Source of the DNA: an uncultured Fidelibacterota bacterium
Lineage (GTDB): Bacteria > Marinisomatota > Marinisomatia > Marinisomatales > UBA1611
DNA length: 6,117 nucleotides
Assembly: GCA_913043185.1 (NCBI GenBank)
Contig: CAJWMI010000084.1
Coordinates: forward strand, 1 to 6,117
Reading direction: 5' to 3'
The position numbers were made by a program, and so were the translations under genes. Positions 1 through 5,659 of this stretch are shown in pieces (position 1 is the first letter of the stretch; each line of letters begins with the position of its first letter). A model generated the notes under the pieces. That model saw only the letters and a list, made by a program, of their open reading frames with translations. It had not been told where the DNA came from and ran no database searches.

Positions 1-519
1 GCATTCCTTAAGATTTCTAGAGGCGAGCCCTTTAGGATCCATACGTTGGACAGCCAACAGTATTGGCTCTATATCCTCCTCTTCTAACTCGAAACTATCA
101 GCAATAAGAACAAGATCTGTGTCTAAGTAACCACGGTCATTTGTGTTCCAAAGTATTTCTTCAGCAATCTCTTGCTCAATATCTGTCAAACCAGAATCTT
201 TCATTCTATTGATTACATCTTCTATAAATGAACTCCTGTCTGGTAGAGGCAGATCATTCTTCTCTTGATCAAGATAATATGAAGACTCATCCGTGTATAC
301 ATCTTCAACAGGAGCATCAACCTCATTTAATATTTCTTCAGCCATTGATTTATCTTCAAAATCTTCAGGTTCAACCTGTTCTAGAATAGGATTTTGTTCT
401 AATTCTTTTAATATAGTCTGTTCCAGATTTATTGTATTTAATTGTAATAGCCTTGCTTGAAGAACCTGTCTTGGTGCAAGCTTTTGCTTTTGTTCAAGTT
501 TCTGTGATAGACGTGGCAT
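1..519 (-). CDS. rpoN: RNA polymerase sigma-54 factor RpoN, N-terminal part (3' end outside window)
   Basis: The frame opens with ATG at 519-517 and stays open to base 1, giving 173 residues of a protein normally about 450-500 long; the C-terminal DNA-binding part (HTH and RpoN box) lies beyond the window. Residues 1 to about 48 are the glutamine/leucine-rich Region I that contacts AAA+ activators (L-S-Q-K-L near the start, then L-A-P-R-Q-V-L-Q-A, L-L-Q-L and E-Q-N-P-I-L-E). Residues about 50-90 are strongly acidic, like the variable Region II. From about residue 90 the core-RNA-polymerase-binding domain begins, with the family-like stretches N-D-R-G-Y-L and V-Q-R-M-D-P-K-G-L-A-S-R-N-L-K-E-C. 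RpoN directs transcription from -24/-12 promoters and needs an ATP-hydrolysing activator. The start follows the lptB stop by 3 bases, with only a weak GGA upstream, so translation is probably coupled to lptB. Identity is secure; the start is well supported by the conserved N-terminus. Confidence 0.95.
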   Translation of the reverse strand, partial: MPRLSQKLEQKQKLAPRQVLQARLLQLNTINLEQTILKELEQNPILEQVEPEDFEDKSMAEEILNEVDAPVEDVYTDESSYYLDQEKNDLPLPDRSSFIEDVINRMKDSGLTDIEQEIAEEILWNTNDRGYLDTDLVLIADSFELEEEDIEPILLAVQRMDPKGLASRNLKEC

Positions 520-522
520 TAA

Positions 523-1266
523 CTAGTCCAGCTTGAACTTTTCTCCCAAATAAAGTCGCCGGGCTTCCTCATCATTTGCCAAATACTCTGATGTGCCAGA
601 TTTAAGAATCTGACCATTGAATAATAAATATGAGCGATCCGTTATCGAAAGGGTCTCCCTAACATTATGATCAGTAATAAGGACACCAATGTTCCTCTGT
701 TTTAAGGACTTAACGATAGACTGTATCTCTTCTACGGCTATGGGATCAACCCCAGCAAAAGGTTCATCAAGCAAAATAAAATCAGGATCCATACACAAAG
801 ACCTTGCAATCTCTACGCGCCTTCTTTCTCCGCCAGATAGAGTACCTCCTTTACTCTGCCTCAAAGCGCTGACAGAAAAATCATCTAACAAACTGTCTAG
901 CTTCTCATTTTGTTCTTCTTTCGACAAATCTTTTCTCATCTCAAGAACAAGTTTCAAATTATTTTCAACTGTAAGCTTTGAAAAAATCGACGGTTCTTGC
1001 GCAAGATACCCCACGCCTTTTCTTGCTCTCTTATACATTGGGTCAAGGGTAATATTATTATTATCCAAAAAAATGTCTCCCTTTGTCGGTTTTATCATAC
1101 CAGTAATCATATAAAAAGTAGTTGTCTTGCCAGCACCATTTGGGCCAAGCAGCCCAACTATCTCATTTCTACTTACTGATATATCAACATTATTTACAAC
1201 CATACGTGAACCATATTTTTTATGGAGGCCTTTAGCAATCAAAGAATTTGTTTGTTGAATACTCAC
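523..1266 (-). CDS. lptB: LPS export ABC transporter ATP-binding protein LptB
   Basis: This is the cytoplasmic ATPase of the LptB2FG transporter that extracts LPS from the inner membrane and pushes it along the Lpt bridge. All ABC motifs are intact in 247 residues: Walker A G-P-N-G-A-G-K-T (41-48), Q-loop Gln90 in Y-L-A-Q-E, signature L-S-G-G-E (143-147), Walker B I-L-L-D-E (164-168) and switch His200 in T-D-H-N-V-R-E-T. The G-E-R-R-R-V-E-I-A-R-S segment and the Y-L-G-E-K-F-K-L tail are characteristic of LptB rather than of generic ABC ATPases, and the length is close to the roughly 241 residues of E. coli LptB. The start is GTG (1266-1264), which overlaps the lptC stop as GTGA; no clear Shine-Dalgarno sequence precedes it, so coupling to lptC is likely. 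The permease partners LptF and LptG are not encoded here. Confidence 0.97.
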   Translation of the reverse strand: MSIQQTNSLIAKGLHKKYGSRMVVNNVDISVSRNEIVGLLGPNGAGKTTTFYMITGMIKPTKGDIFLDNNNITLDPMYKRARKGVGYLAQEPSIFSKLTVENNLKLVLEMRKDLSKEEQNEKLDSLLDDFSVSALRQSKGGTLSGGERRRVEIARSLCMDPDFILLDEPFAGVDPIAVEEIQSIVKSLKQRNIGVLITDHNVRETLSITDRSYLLFNGQILKSGTSEYLANDEEARRLYLGEKFKLD

Positions 1267-1796
1267 TTTTTCACTCTATCTGTAACGCCAGAAGGTTTTA
1301 AAATTTTCCAATTTTGGAGATCTGAATCAGATTCGAATCCTACTCCATAGAGTGTATCTTTTTCTGCTGTGGTTATCATCACTGAATCCTTTGTGTTCAT
1401 TTGTTCTTTTTTTGCGTTCCAGAAAAGTGTATCAGTATACAAAGTAATACCACTATCAGATACCGCAACCACATCTCCGATCGCTTTCATATTGTTGGTC
1501 TTTTGATCAACCTCTGCCTTCGCACTATTTAAAACCGCCACATGATTCTGTTTCTTATCAAAAAAATCAACCTTTACTATTTGATCAAGCAGAATGTGCT
1601 GCGCCTGATTATATTTTTCTAAATGGCCTGATTGTACCCTTGCCCGCTCGATCGAAGAGTCCGTTAGAATAATTGTTACACCCCAGCTTTCTTGATCTGG
1701 GTAGTCTAATCCTTTTGCTAATTTGGCCTGGTTAGATTTATCTGAACACGCTATTGTTAGAATAATGAAAGATATGATCCAATAAATATTTTTCAT
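1263..1796 (-). CDS. lptC: LPS export periplasmic protein LptC, probable lipoprotein form
   Basis: LptC receives LPS from LptB2FG at the periplasmic face of the inner membrane and passes it to LptA. The 177-residue protein starts M-K-N, has a hydrophobic stretch at about residues 4-16, and then T-I-A-C with Cys17 followed by S-D-K. This resembles a lipoprotein signal, although Thr rather than Leu sits at -3. The remainder is beta-rich, with the alternating pattern of the LptC/OstA fold, including N-S-A-K-A-E-V-D, the I-G-D-V-V-A-V strand and G-V-G-F-E-S-D near residues 151-157, a motif common near the C-terminus of FCB-group LptC. Sequence conservation in this family is low, so the call leans partly on position between kdsC and lptB. 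ATG lies 3 bases after the kdsC stop and has no obvious Shine-Dalgarno sequence. E. coli LptC is instead anchored by a transmembrane helix. Confidence 0.85.
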   Translation of the reverse strand: MKNIYWIISFIILTIACSDKSNQAKLAKGLDYPDQESWGVTIILTDSSIERARVQSGHLEKYNQAQHILLDQIVKVDFFDKKQNHVAVLNSAKAEVDQKTNNMKAIGDVVAVSDSGITLYTDTLFWNAKKEQMNTKDSVMITTAEKDTLYGVGFESDSDLQNWKILKPSGVTDRVKK

Positions 1797-1799
1797 TGT

Positions 1800-2327
1800 T
1801 CAATTATTTAAGACTCTATCTCTCATGATTTTATACATTTCTTCCGTTCTACCTTGCTTGTGTATAATCCACTCAACGGCTTCTCTAAAAGCACCGTCAC
1901 CTCCCTTAACTTTTGTAATATGTTTAGCTAATTTGATTATTTTAGGTGTCGCATTTGCTACAGCAATCGGGAGCCCAACTATTTCCATAACAGGTATGTC
2001 AACCATGTCATCTCCTAAATATGCAATTTGATCATCAGATAGTGTATATTTTTTTTTCAGGTCATTGTACGCATGCAGTTTATTTAAGCCTCCATTATAT
2101 ACATCCGTAATACCTAGTTCTTTGGTACGGTGCTCAGTGGCTGGTGAATAACGTGCAGAAATAACTGCAATCTTTAAATCAGCAGCACGAGCATATGCCA
2201 CGCCTACACCATCAAAAACGGAAAATTTTTTAAATTCCATATTATCAGTGCCCTTATAGATTGACCCATCTGTCAATACACCATCAACATCAGTAATAAT
2301 TAGACTTATTTTCTTATATTTATTCAT
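1800..2327 (-). CDS. kdsC: 3-deoxy-D-manno-octulosonate 8-phosphate phosphatase KdsC
   Basis: KdsC hydrolyses Kdo-8-phosphate to free Kdo and phosphate in the cytoplasm, the step after KdsA. It is a 175-residue HAD-superfamily phosphatase of the small, capless type that works as a tetramer. Motif I is D-V-D-G-V with nucleophile Asp13 and acid/base Asp15. Motif II is Ser57 in I-S-A-R-Y. The motif III lysine is probably Lys83 in L-N-K-L. Motif IV is G-D-D-M-V-D at 105-110, followed by P-V-M. The C-terminal G-G-D-G-A-F-R-E-A (142-150), a tail segment typical of KdsC, is present. Length is slightly below the 188 residues of E. coli KdsC, with a shorter N-terminus. The ATG is 1 base after the kdsA stop and is preceded by AAGGTGG, a good ribosome binding site inside the end of kdsA. 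The kdsA neighbour makes KdsC much more likely than another small HAD phosphatase. Confidence 0.95.
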   Translation of the reverse strand: MNKYKKISLIITDVDGVLTDGSIYKGTDNMEFKKFSVFDGVGVAYARAADLKIAVISARYSPATEHRTKELGITDVYNGGLNKLHAYNDLKKKYTLSDDQIAYLGDDMVDIPVMEIVGLPIAVANATPKIIKLAKHITKVKGGDGAFREAVEWIIHKQGRTEEMYKIMRDRVLNN

Positions 2328-2328
2328 G

Positions 2329-3141
2329 TTAACGAACCACCTTATGAATATTCATTAAATCGATTAAAAGATTTTCCAATTTGTTAAGTGGCCACTGGGT
2401 TGCAGCATCAGACTTCGCGGACTCTACATTATCGTGAACCTCCATAAAAACACCACAACAACCAGCTGCCACAGCTGATCGTGCTAATGTAGGGATCATA
2501 TCCCTCATTCCTGAAGAGTGTCCACCACTGCCGCCGGGAAGCTGTGCGCTATGAGTGGCGTCAAAAATAACAGGGTATCCATATTCTTTCATAAGCGGTA
2601 TAGCCCTCATGTCTGCAACCAAATTATTGTATCCAAACTGTGTTCCTCTATCAGTTAATAATATATTATTTGAGCCTGCTTCCTCAACCTTACGGACAAT
2701 GTGTTCAACATCCCATGGTGCTAGAAATTGACCTTTTTTTATATTCACTGGCTTACCGGTTTTAGAAGCGGCAACCAAAATATCTGTCTGCCTGCTTAAA
2801 AAAGCAGGAACCTGGAGAACATCGACTACTTCTGCCACTATACCGGCCTGATCAGAAGTATGAACATCTGTCAGCACTGGTAACCCTGTCTCAGTTTTTA
2901 CATCAGAAAGTATTTTCATTCCTTTATCAATCCCCGGCCCTCTAAATGATTTTATAGAAGTCCTATTTGCTTTATCAAACGAACTTTTAAATATAATTGG
3001 GAGTTTTATTTTATCAGATATCTGTTTTATTTCAGATGCCATTTTCAATGAATGATCGCGACTCTCAATGACACATGGTCCAGCGATAACTCCGAGATGT
3101 TTTTCACTAAATATAACGTTGCCGACTTTGACTTCTTTCAA
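2329..3141 (-). CDS. kdsA: 3-deoxy-8-phosphooctulonate synthase KdsA, metal-dependent type
   Basis: KdsA condenses phosphoenolpyruvate with D-arabinose-5-phosphate to Kdo-8-phosphate, the committed step of Kdo synthesis. The 270-residue TIM-barrel protein carries the family hallmarks: G-P-C-V-I-E-S (21-27), F-K-S-S-F-D-K-A-N-R (51-60), R-Q-T-D (117-120), K-K-G-Q-F (135-139), D-R-G-T-Q-F-G-Y-N-N (164-173) and D-A-T-H-S (194-198). Cys23, His197, Glu234 and Asp245 match the four metal ligands of the Aquifex aeolicus enzyme (Cys11, His185, Glu222, Asp233) at a constant offset of 12, so this is the metal-dependent class. E. coli KdsA has Asn in place of the Cys. The start is TTG (3141-3139), 7 bases after a strong AGGAG; the first internal Met (residue 34) would remove the metal-binding Cys. 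It follows pyrG by 3 bases and precedes kdsC by 1. Confidence 0.97.
   Translation of the reverse strand: MKEVKVGNVIFSEKHLGVIAGPCVIESRDHSLKMASEIKQISDKIKLPIIFKSSFDKANRTSIKSFRGPGIDKGMKILSDVKTETGLPVLTDVHTSDQAGIVAEVVDVLQVPAFLSRQTDILVAASKTGKPVNIKKGQFLAPWDVEHIVRKVEEAGSNNILLTDRGTQFGYNNLVADMRAIPLMKEYGYPVIFDATHSAQLPGGSGGHSSGMRDMIPTLARSAVAAGCCGVFMEVHDNVESAKSDAATQWPLNKLENLLIDLMNIHKVVR
2337..2343 (-). promoter_or_regulatory. ribosome binding site of kdsC
   Basis: AAGGTGG matches the AAGGAGG anti-16S consensus at six of seven positions. It lies within the last codons of kdsA, 9 bases before the kdsC ATG at 2327-2325. Confidence 0.6.
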
Positions 3142-3144
3142 GAT

Positions 3145-4770
3145 TTAACTCCTGTATTTATTATATCTGGTTGCAGCCTTAATAAACTCTCTAAAAAGTG
3201 GATGTGCTTTGTTGACCCTGCTTTTTAGTTCTGGATGAAATTGCCCTGCAATAAACCAAGGATGATCACCTATCTCAATTGTCTCTACAACACCTAGATC
3301 TTCATTAACGCCTGAAATGATTAGCCCTTGTTTTTCAAGCTTATTTTTATAGCGATTGTTTACCTCATATCGATGACGATGTCTTTCTGATATTTTTTTT
3401 GATCGGTATGCAGCAAATACCTTCGTACCCGTCTTAATATTGCAATCATATGCACCAAGCCTCATGGTGCCGCCCTTTATCTTAATAGCCCTTTGCGATT
3501 CCATAAGGTCAATCACTGGGTACTTAGTACGCTTATTAAACTCAGTGGAGTTAGCACCCTTTAGTCCACAAACATGACGGGCAAAATCAATAATCGCACA
3601 CTGCATCCCAAGGCATATGCCAAGAAAGGGAATATTATTTTCGCGAGCATATTTAGAGGACATGATTTTACCTTCTCCTCCTCGGGAACCAAATCCTGGT
3701 AAAATTAATATTCCGTCAACGCCTTTAAATTGTTTTTTTGCAGTTAGATCATCTATTATTTTTTCCGTTTTTACCCACTTAATATTTACTCTTGCATTAT
3801 TTTCTACACCAGCATGAACAAATGATTCTAAGACACTCTTGTATGAATCAATTAATTCTGTGTATTTCCCGCACATAGCAATCACGACCTCAGAATCAGG
3901 ATTCTTATAACTGTGTACAAACTTTTTTAGAAGTGATAAATCAGTCGCCTTATCTAGCTGAAGACGTTCATTGATCAGGTTTCCCATATTTTGCTCATTC
4001 AATACCAGAGGAACCTCATAGATACTCTGAACATCTCGGCCTTCAAAAACATGGTCAGCACGAACATTACAAAATAGAGCAATCTTCTCTCTTATAGATT
4101 TATCAATACTATATTCTGAGCGGCAAAGAATCATATCAGGAGCCAGACCAATCTCCCTAAGCTTCATTACAGAGTGCTGAGTTGGCTTAGACTTAAGCTC
4201 GCCACTAGCTTTTACAAATGGTAACAGCGTTACATGAACAATCAAATGATTATGATATCCTACATGTAATGATAATTGGCGTATTGCTTCCATAAAAGGC
4301 AAACTCTCTATGTCCCCAACTGTGCCACCAACCTCGCAAATTATTACATCATATTTTTTTGGTTTATTGATGCATTTTATTCTGTTTATGATTTCGTCAG
4401 TAACATGAGGGATAACCTGTACAGTTTGACCAAGATATTCACCCTTTCGCTCTTTATCTAAAACCGTGCTATAAATCTGACCCGAGGTTGCATTATTATT
4501 TTTTGTCATACTCACATCAATAAACCGCTCATAATGTCCTAAATCAAGGTCTGTTTCAGATCCATCATCTAAAACAAATACCTCACCATGTTGATATGGA
4601 TTCATGGTCCCAGGGTCTACATTTAAATAGGGGTCTAGCTTTAAGATTGTAACCCGAAGACCAGAGTTTTTTAGTAGGTAGCCAATTGAAGAGGCTGCAA
4701 TCCCCTTACCAAGCCCGGACATTACCCCACCTAAGACAAATATATATTTCGTTGGTTTTGGGCTGCCCAT
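3145..4770 (-). CDS. pyrG: CTP synthase (glutamine-hydrolysing) PyrG
   Basis: PyrG aminates UTP to CTP using ATP and ammonia released from glutamine. At 541 residues it is full length (E. coli 545). Residues 1 to about 270 form the synthase domain: P-loop-like G-G-V-M-S-G-L-G-K-G (14-23, with Lys22), K-L-D-P-Y-L-N-V-D-P-G-T (44-55), the D-L-D-L-G-H-Y-E-R-F segment with Asp76, and E-V-G-G-T-V-G-D-I-E-S (146-156). Residues about 295-535 form the class I glutamine amidotransferase: nucleophile Cys386 in G-I-C-L-G-M-Q, then His512 and Glu514 in F-H-P-E. The oxyanion strand reads I-L-P-G-F-G rather than the proteobacterial V-P-G-G-F-G. ATG is 1 base after the kdsB stop, with no clear Shine-Dalgarno sequence. 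Lying between kdsB and kdsA, it supplies the CTP that KdsB consumes as well as CTP for nucleic acids and phospholipids. Confidence 0.98.
   Translation of the reverse strand: MGSPKPTKYIFVLGGVMSGLGKGIAASSIGYLLKNSGLRVTILKLDPYLNVDPGTMNPYQHGEVFVLDDGSETDLDLGHYERFIDVSMTKNNNATSGQIYSTVLDKERKGEYLGQTVQVIPHVTDEIINRIKCINKPKKYDVIICEVGGTVGDIESLPFMEAIRQLSLHVGYHNHLIVHVTLLPFVKASGELKSKPTQHSVMKLREIGLAPDMILCRSEYSIDKSIREKIALFCNVRADHVFEGRDVQSIYEVPLVLNEQNMGNLINERLQLDKATDLSLLKKFVHSYKNPDSEVVIAMCGKYTELIDSYKSVLESFVHAGVENNARVNIKWVKTEKIIDDLTAKKQFKGVDGILILPGFGSRGGEGKIMSSKYARENNIPFLGICLGMQCAIIDFARHVCGLKGANSTEFNKRTKYPVIDLMESQRAIKIKGGTMRLGAYDCNIKTGTKVFAAYRSKKISERHRHRYEVNNRYKNKLEKQGLIISGVNEDLGVVETIEIGDHPWFIAGQFHPELKSRVNKAHPLFREFIKAATRYNKYRS
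3149..3153 (-). promoter_or_regulatory. strong ribosome binding site deciding the kdsA TTG start
   Basis: AGGAG lies in the last codons of pyrG and ends 7 bases before TTG at 3141-3139. It is among the clearest Shine-Dalgarno sequences in the window and fixes the non-ATG start of kdsA; the frame offers no ATG until residue 34. Confidence 0.75.
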
Positions 4771-4771
4771 A

Positions 4772-5503
4772 TTATTCTTGTGTTAATATTTTATTTAATC
4801 TTTTCATTTTAGAAACAATGCGGTTTAAATCTTCAGGGATATCAACAGCAAGCTGTTCAGAATTGGTTATCAGTGCCTTTATTTTAATATTATTGTCAAG
4901 GGCTCTGAACTGTTCAAGAGAGTATTCTACTTCATTATGCGAGGGAGCTAATGAGGAAAACTCAAAAAGTGTTTCTTTCTGAAATCCATAGAAACCAATA
5001 TGCCTAAATACTCCACCAATTTCTGTATCATATATGTCGCGTTTAAAATCATATGCATTTTGATTTTCATCAAGAAATACTTTTACGATGTTCATATCTA
5101 AGTAATCTTTAACTCCAATATCACGACTTACTACAGTTGCCATTGAAACACTTGGATCATCAAATAATCTTACCAATTCATCAATTGTTCTAGGATCTAA
5201 TAATGGTTCATCTCCTTGAATGTTAATAATTATTTCTGCCTTGTCAATTGTTTTCGCGACTTCAGACACGCGGTCTGTTCCGCTAGAATGCCTAACATCA
5301 GTCATAACCATATCAAACTTATAACTAGATAGTGCACTCTTTGTTTCTTCTGAATCAATCGCAATAATTACTTTGTCTAACATTTCTGCCTCTAAAGCTC
5401 TTTCAGCTACGTGGGCAATCATAGGCTTACCTTCAATATCAGCTAATATTTTTTTTGGAAACCTTGTAGAACCAATTCTAGCAGGAATAATACCGACAAC
5501 CAA
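4772..5503 (-). CDS. kdsB: CMP-Kdo synthetase KdsB (3-deoxy-manno-octulosonate cytidylyltransferase), divergent sugar site
   Basis: KdsB couples Kdo to CTP, giving CMP-Kdo and pyrophosphate, the donor for Kdo transferases of lipid A. Visible in 243 residues (E. coli 248) are the nucleotide-binding G-I-I-P-A-R-I-G-S-T-R-F-P-K-K (4-18), S-G-T-D-R (74-78), Q-G-D-E-P (96-100, with metal-binding Asp98), R-H-I-G-F-Y (167-172), L-E-Q-F-R (196-200) and V-D-I-P-E-D-L (220-226, second metal Asp221). One segment is odd: where most KdsB proteins have Y-F-S-R followed by an I-P pair, this one reads D-F-K-R-D-I-Y-D at 152-159, and the loop before R-H-I-G appears short. The start is TTG (5503-5501), chosen because the protein then begins V-V-G-I-I-P-A-R as in relatives and an in-frame stop lies at 5530-5528. 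A GA-rich stretch (5518-5511) may serve as ribosome binding site. The first gene of the Kdo operon. Confidence 0.92.
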   Translation of the reverse strand: MVVGIIPARIGSTRFPKKILADIEGKPMIAHVAERALEAEMLDKVIIAIDSEETKSALSSYKFDMVMTDVRHSSGTDRVSEVAKTIDKAEIIINIQGDEPLLDPRTIDELVRLFDDPSVSMATVVSRDIGVKDYLDMNIVKVFLDENQNAYDFKRDIYDTEIGGVFRHIGFYGFQKETLFEFSSLAPSHNEVEYSLEQFRALDNNIKIKALITNSEQLAVDIPEDLNRIVSKMKRLNKILTQE

Positions 5504-5526
5504 AATATTATCTCTTTCTATAATCA

Positions 5527-5554
5527 GTTATACTATTAACAGATAAATAAGCAA
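5527..5554 (-). promoter_or_regulatory. candidate promoter for the kdsB-rpoN operon
   Basis: On the minus strand TTGCTT (5554-5549) and TATAAC (5532-5527) are separated by 16 bases and lie just upstream of the kdsB start, resembling sigma-70-type -35 and -10 boxes with a short leader to TTG at 5503. The whole gap (5659-5504) is very AT-rich, so a match of this quality is expected by chance fairly often. No operator or riboswitch-like structure is evident in the rest of the gap. Confidence 0.3.
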
Positions 5555-5604
5555 AATAACCTATAGATATTCTTGGTTTATGAACAGTATGATTCATTAG
5601 ATGT

Positions 5605-5628
5605 AAAAAGGGCATAGTTTTTGCTATG
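5605..5628 (-). terminator. weak candidate intrinsic terminator after the MacB-like permease
   Basis: About 30 bases past the permease stop, the minus strand has CATAG, a six-base loop, then CTATG, followed by CCC and a run of five T. The stem has only 5 base pairs, three of them A-T, so it would be a poor terminator alone. Its position between two differently functioning units is the main argument for it. Confidence 0.3.
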
Positions 5629-5659
5629 AAATTTAACTTTTCTTTTAGATAAAGAAAAT

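Larger units (their letters stand above)
1..5503 (-). other. probable single operon kdsB-pyrG-kdsA-kdsC-lptC-lptB-rpoN
   Basis: Seven genes follow one another on the minus strand with spacings of 1, 3, 1, 3, -4 (GTGA overlap) and 3 bases, leaving no room for internal terminators. Ribosome binding sites, where visible, sit inside the preceding gene. This predicts one polycistronic message with coupled translation, linking Kdo synthesis, CTP supply and LPS export. The downstream end lies beyond the window, after rpoN. Confidence 0.85.

Noticed and set aside
350..400. Acidic, repetitive-looking segment in RpoN as a possible frameshift or insertion
   Set aside because: The frame continues into a conserved core-binding domain, and an acidic variable Region II is normal for sigma-54.
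689..1114. Open frame of 141 codons on the plus strand inside lptB
   Set aside because: It is antisense to a fully conserved LptB and its translation shows no recognisable family; it is a frame shadow. The shorter plus-strand frames at 997-1179, 1825-2031, 3617-3817, 4276-4461 and 4686-4982 are rejected for the same reason.
3701..3730. PyrG amidotransferase strand L-P-G-F-G lacking one glycine of P-G-G-F-G, as a possible inactive glutaminase
   Set aside because: As I recall, Bacteroidota CTP synthases commonly read A-P-G-F-G here, and Cys386, His512 and Glu514 are intact, so loss of activity is not indicated.
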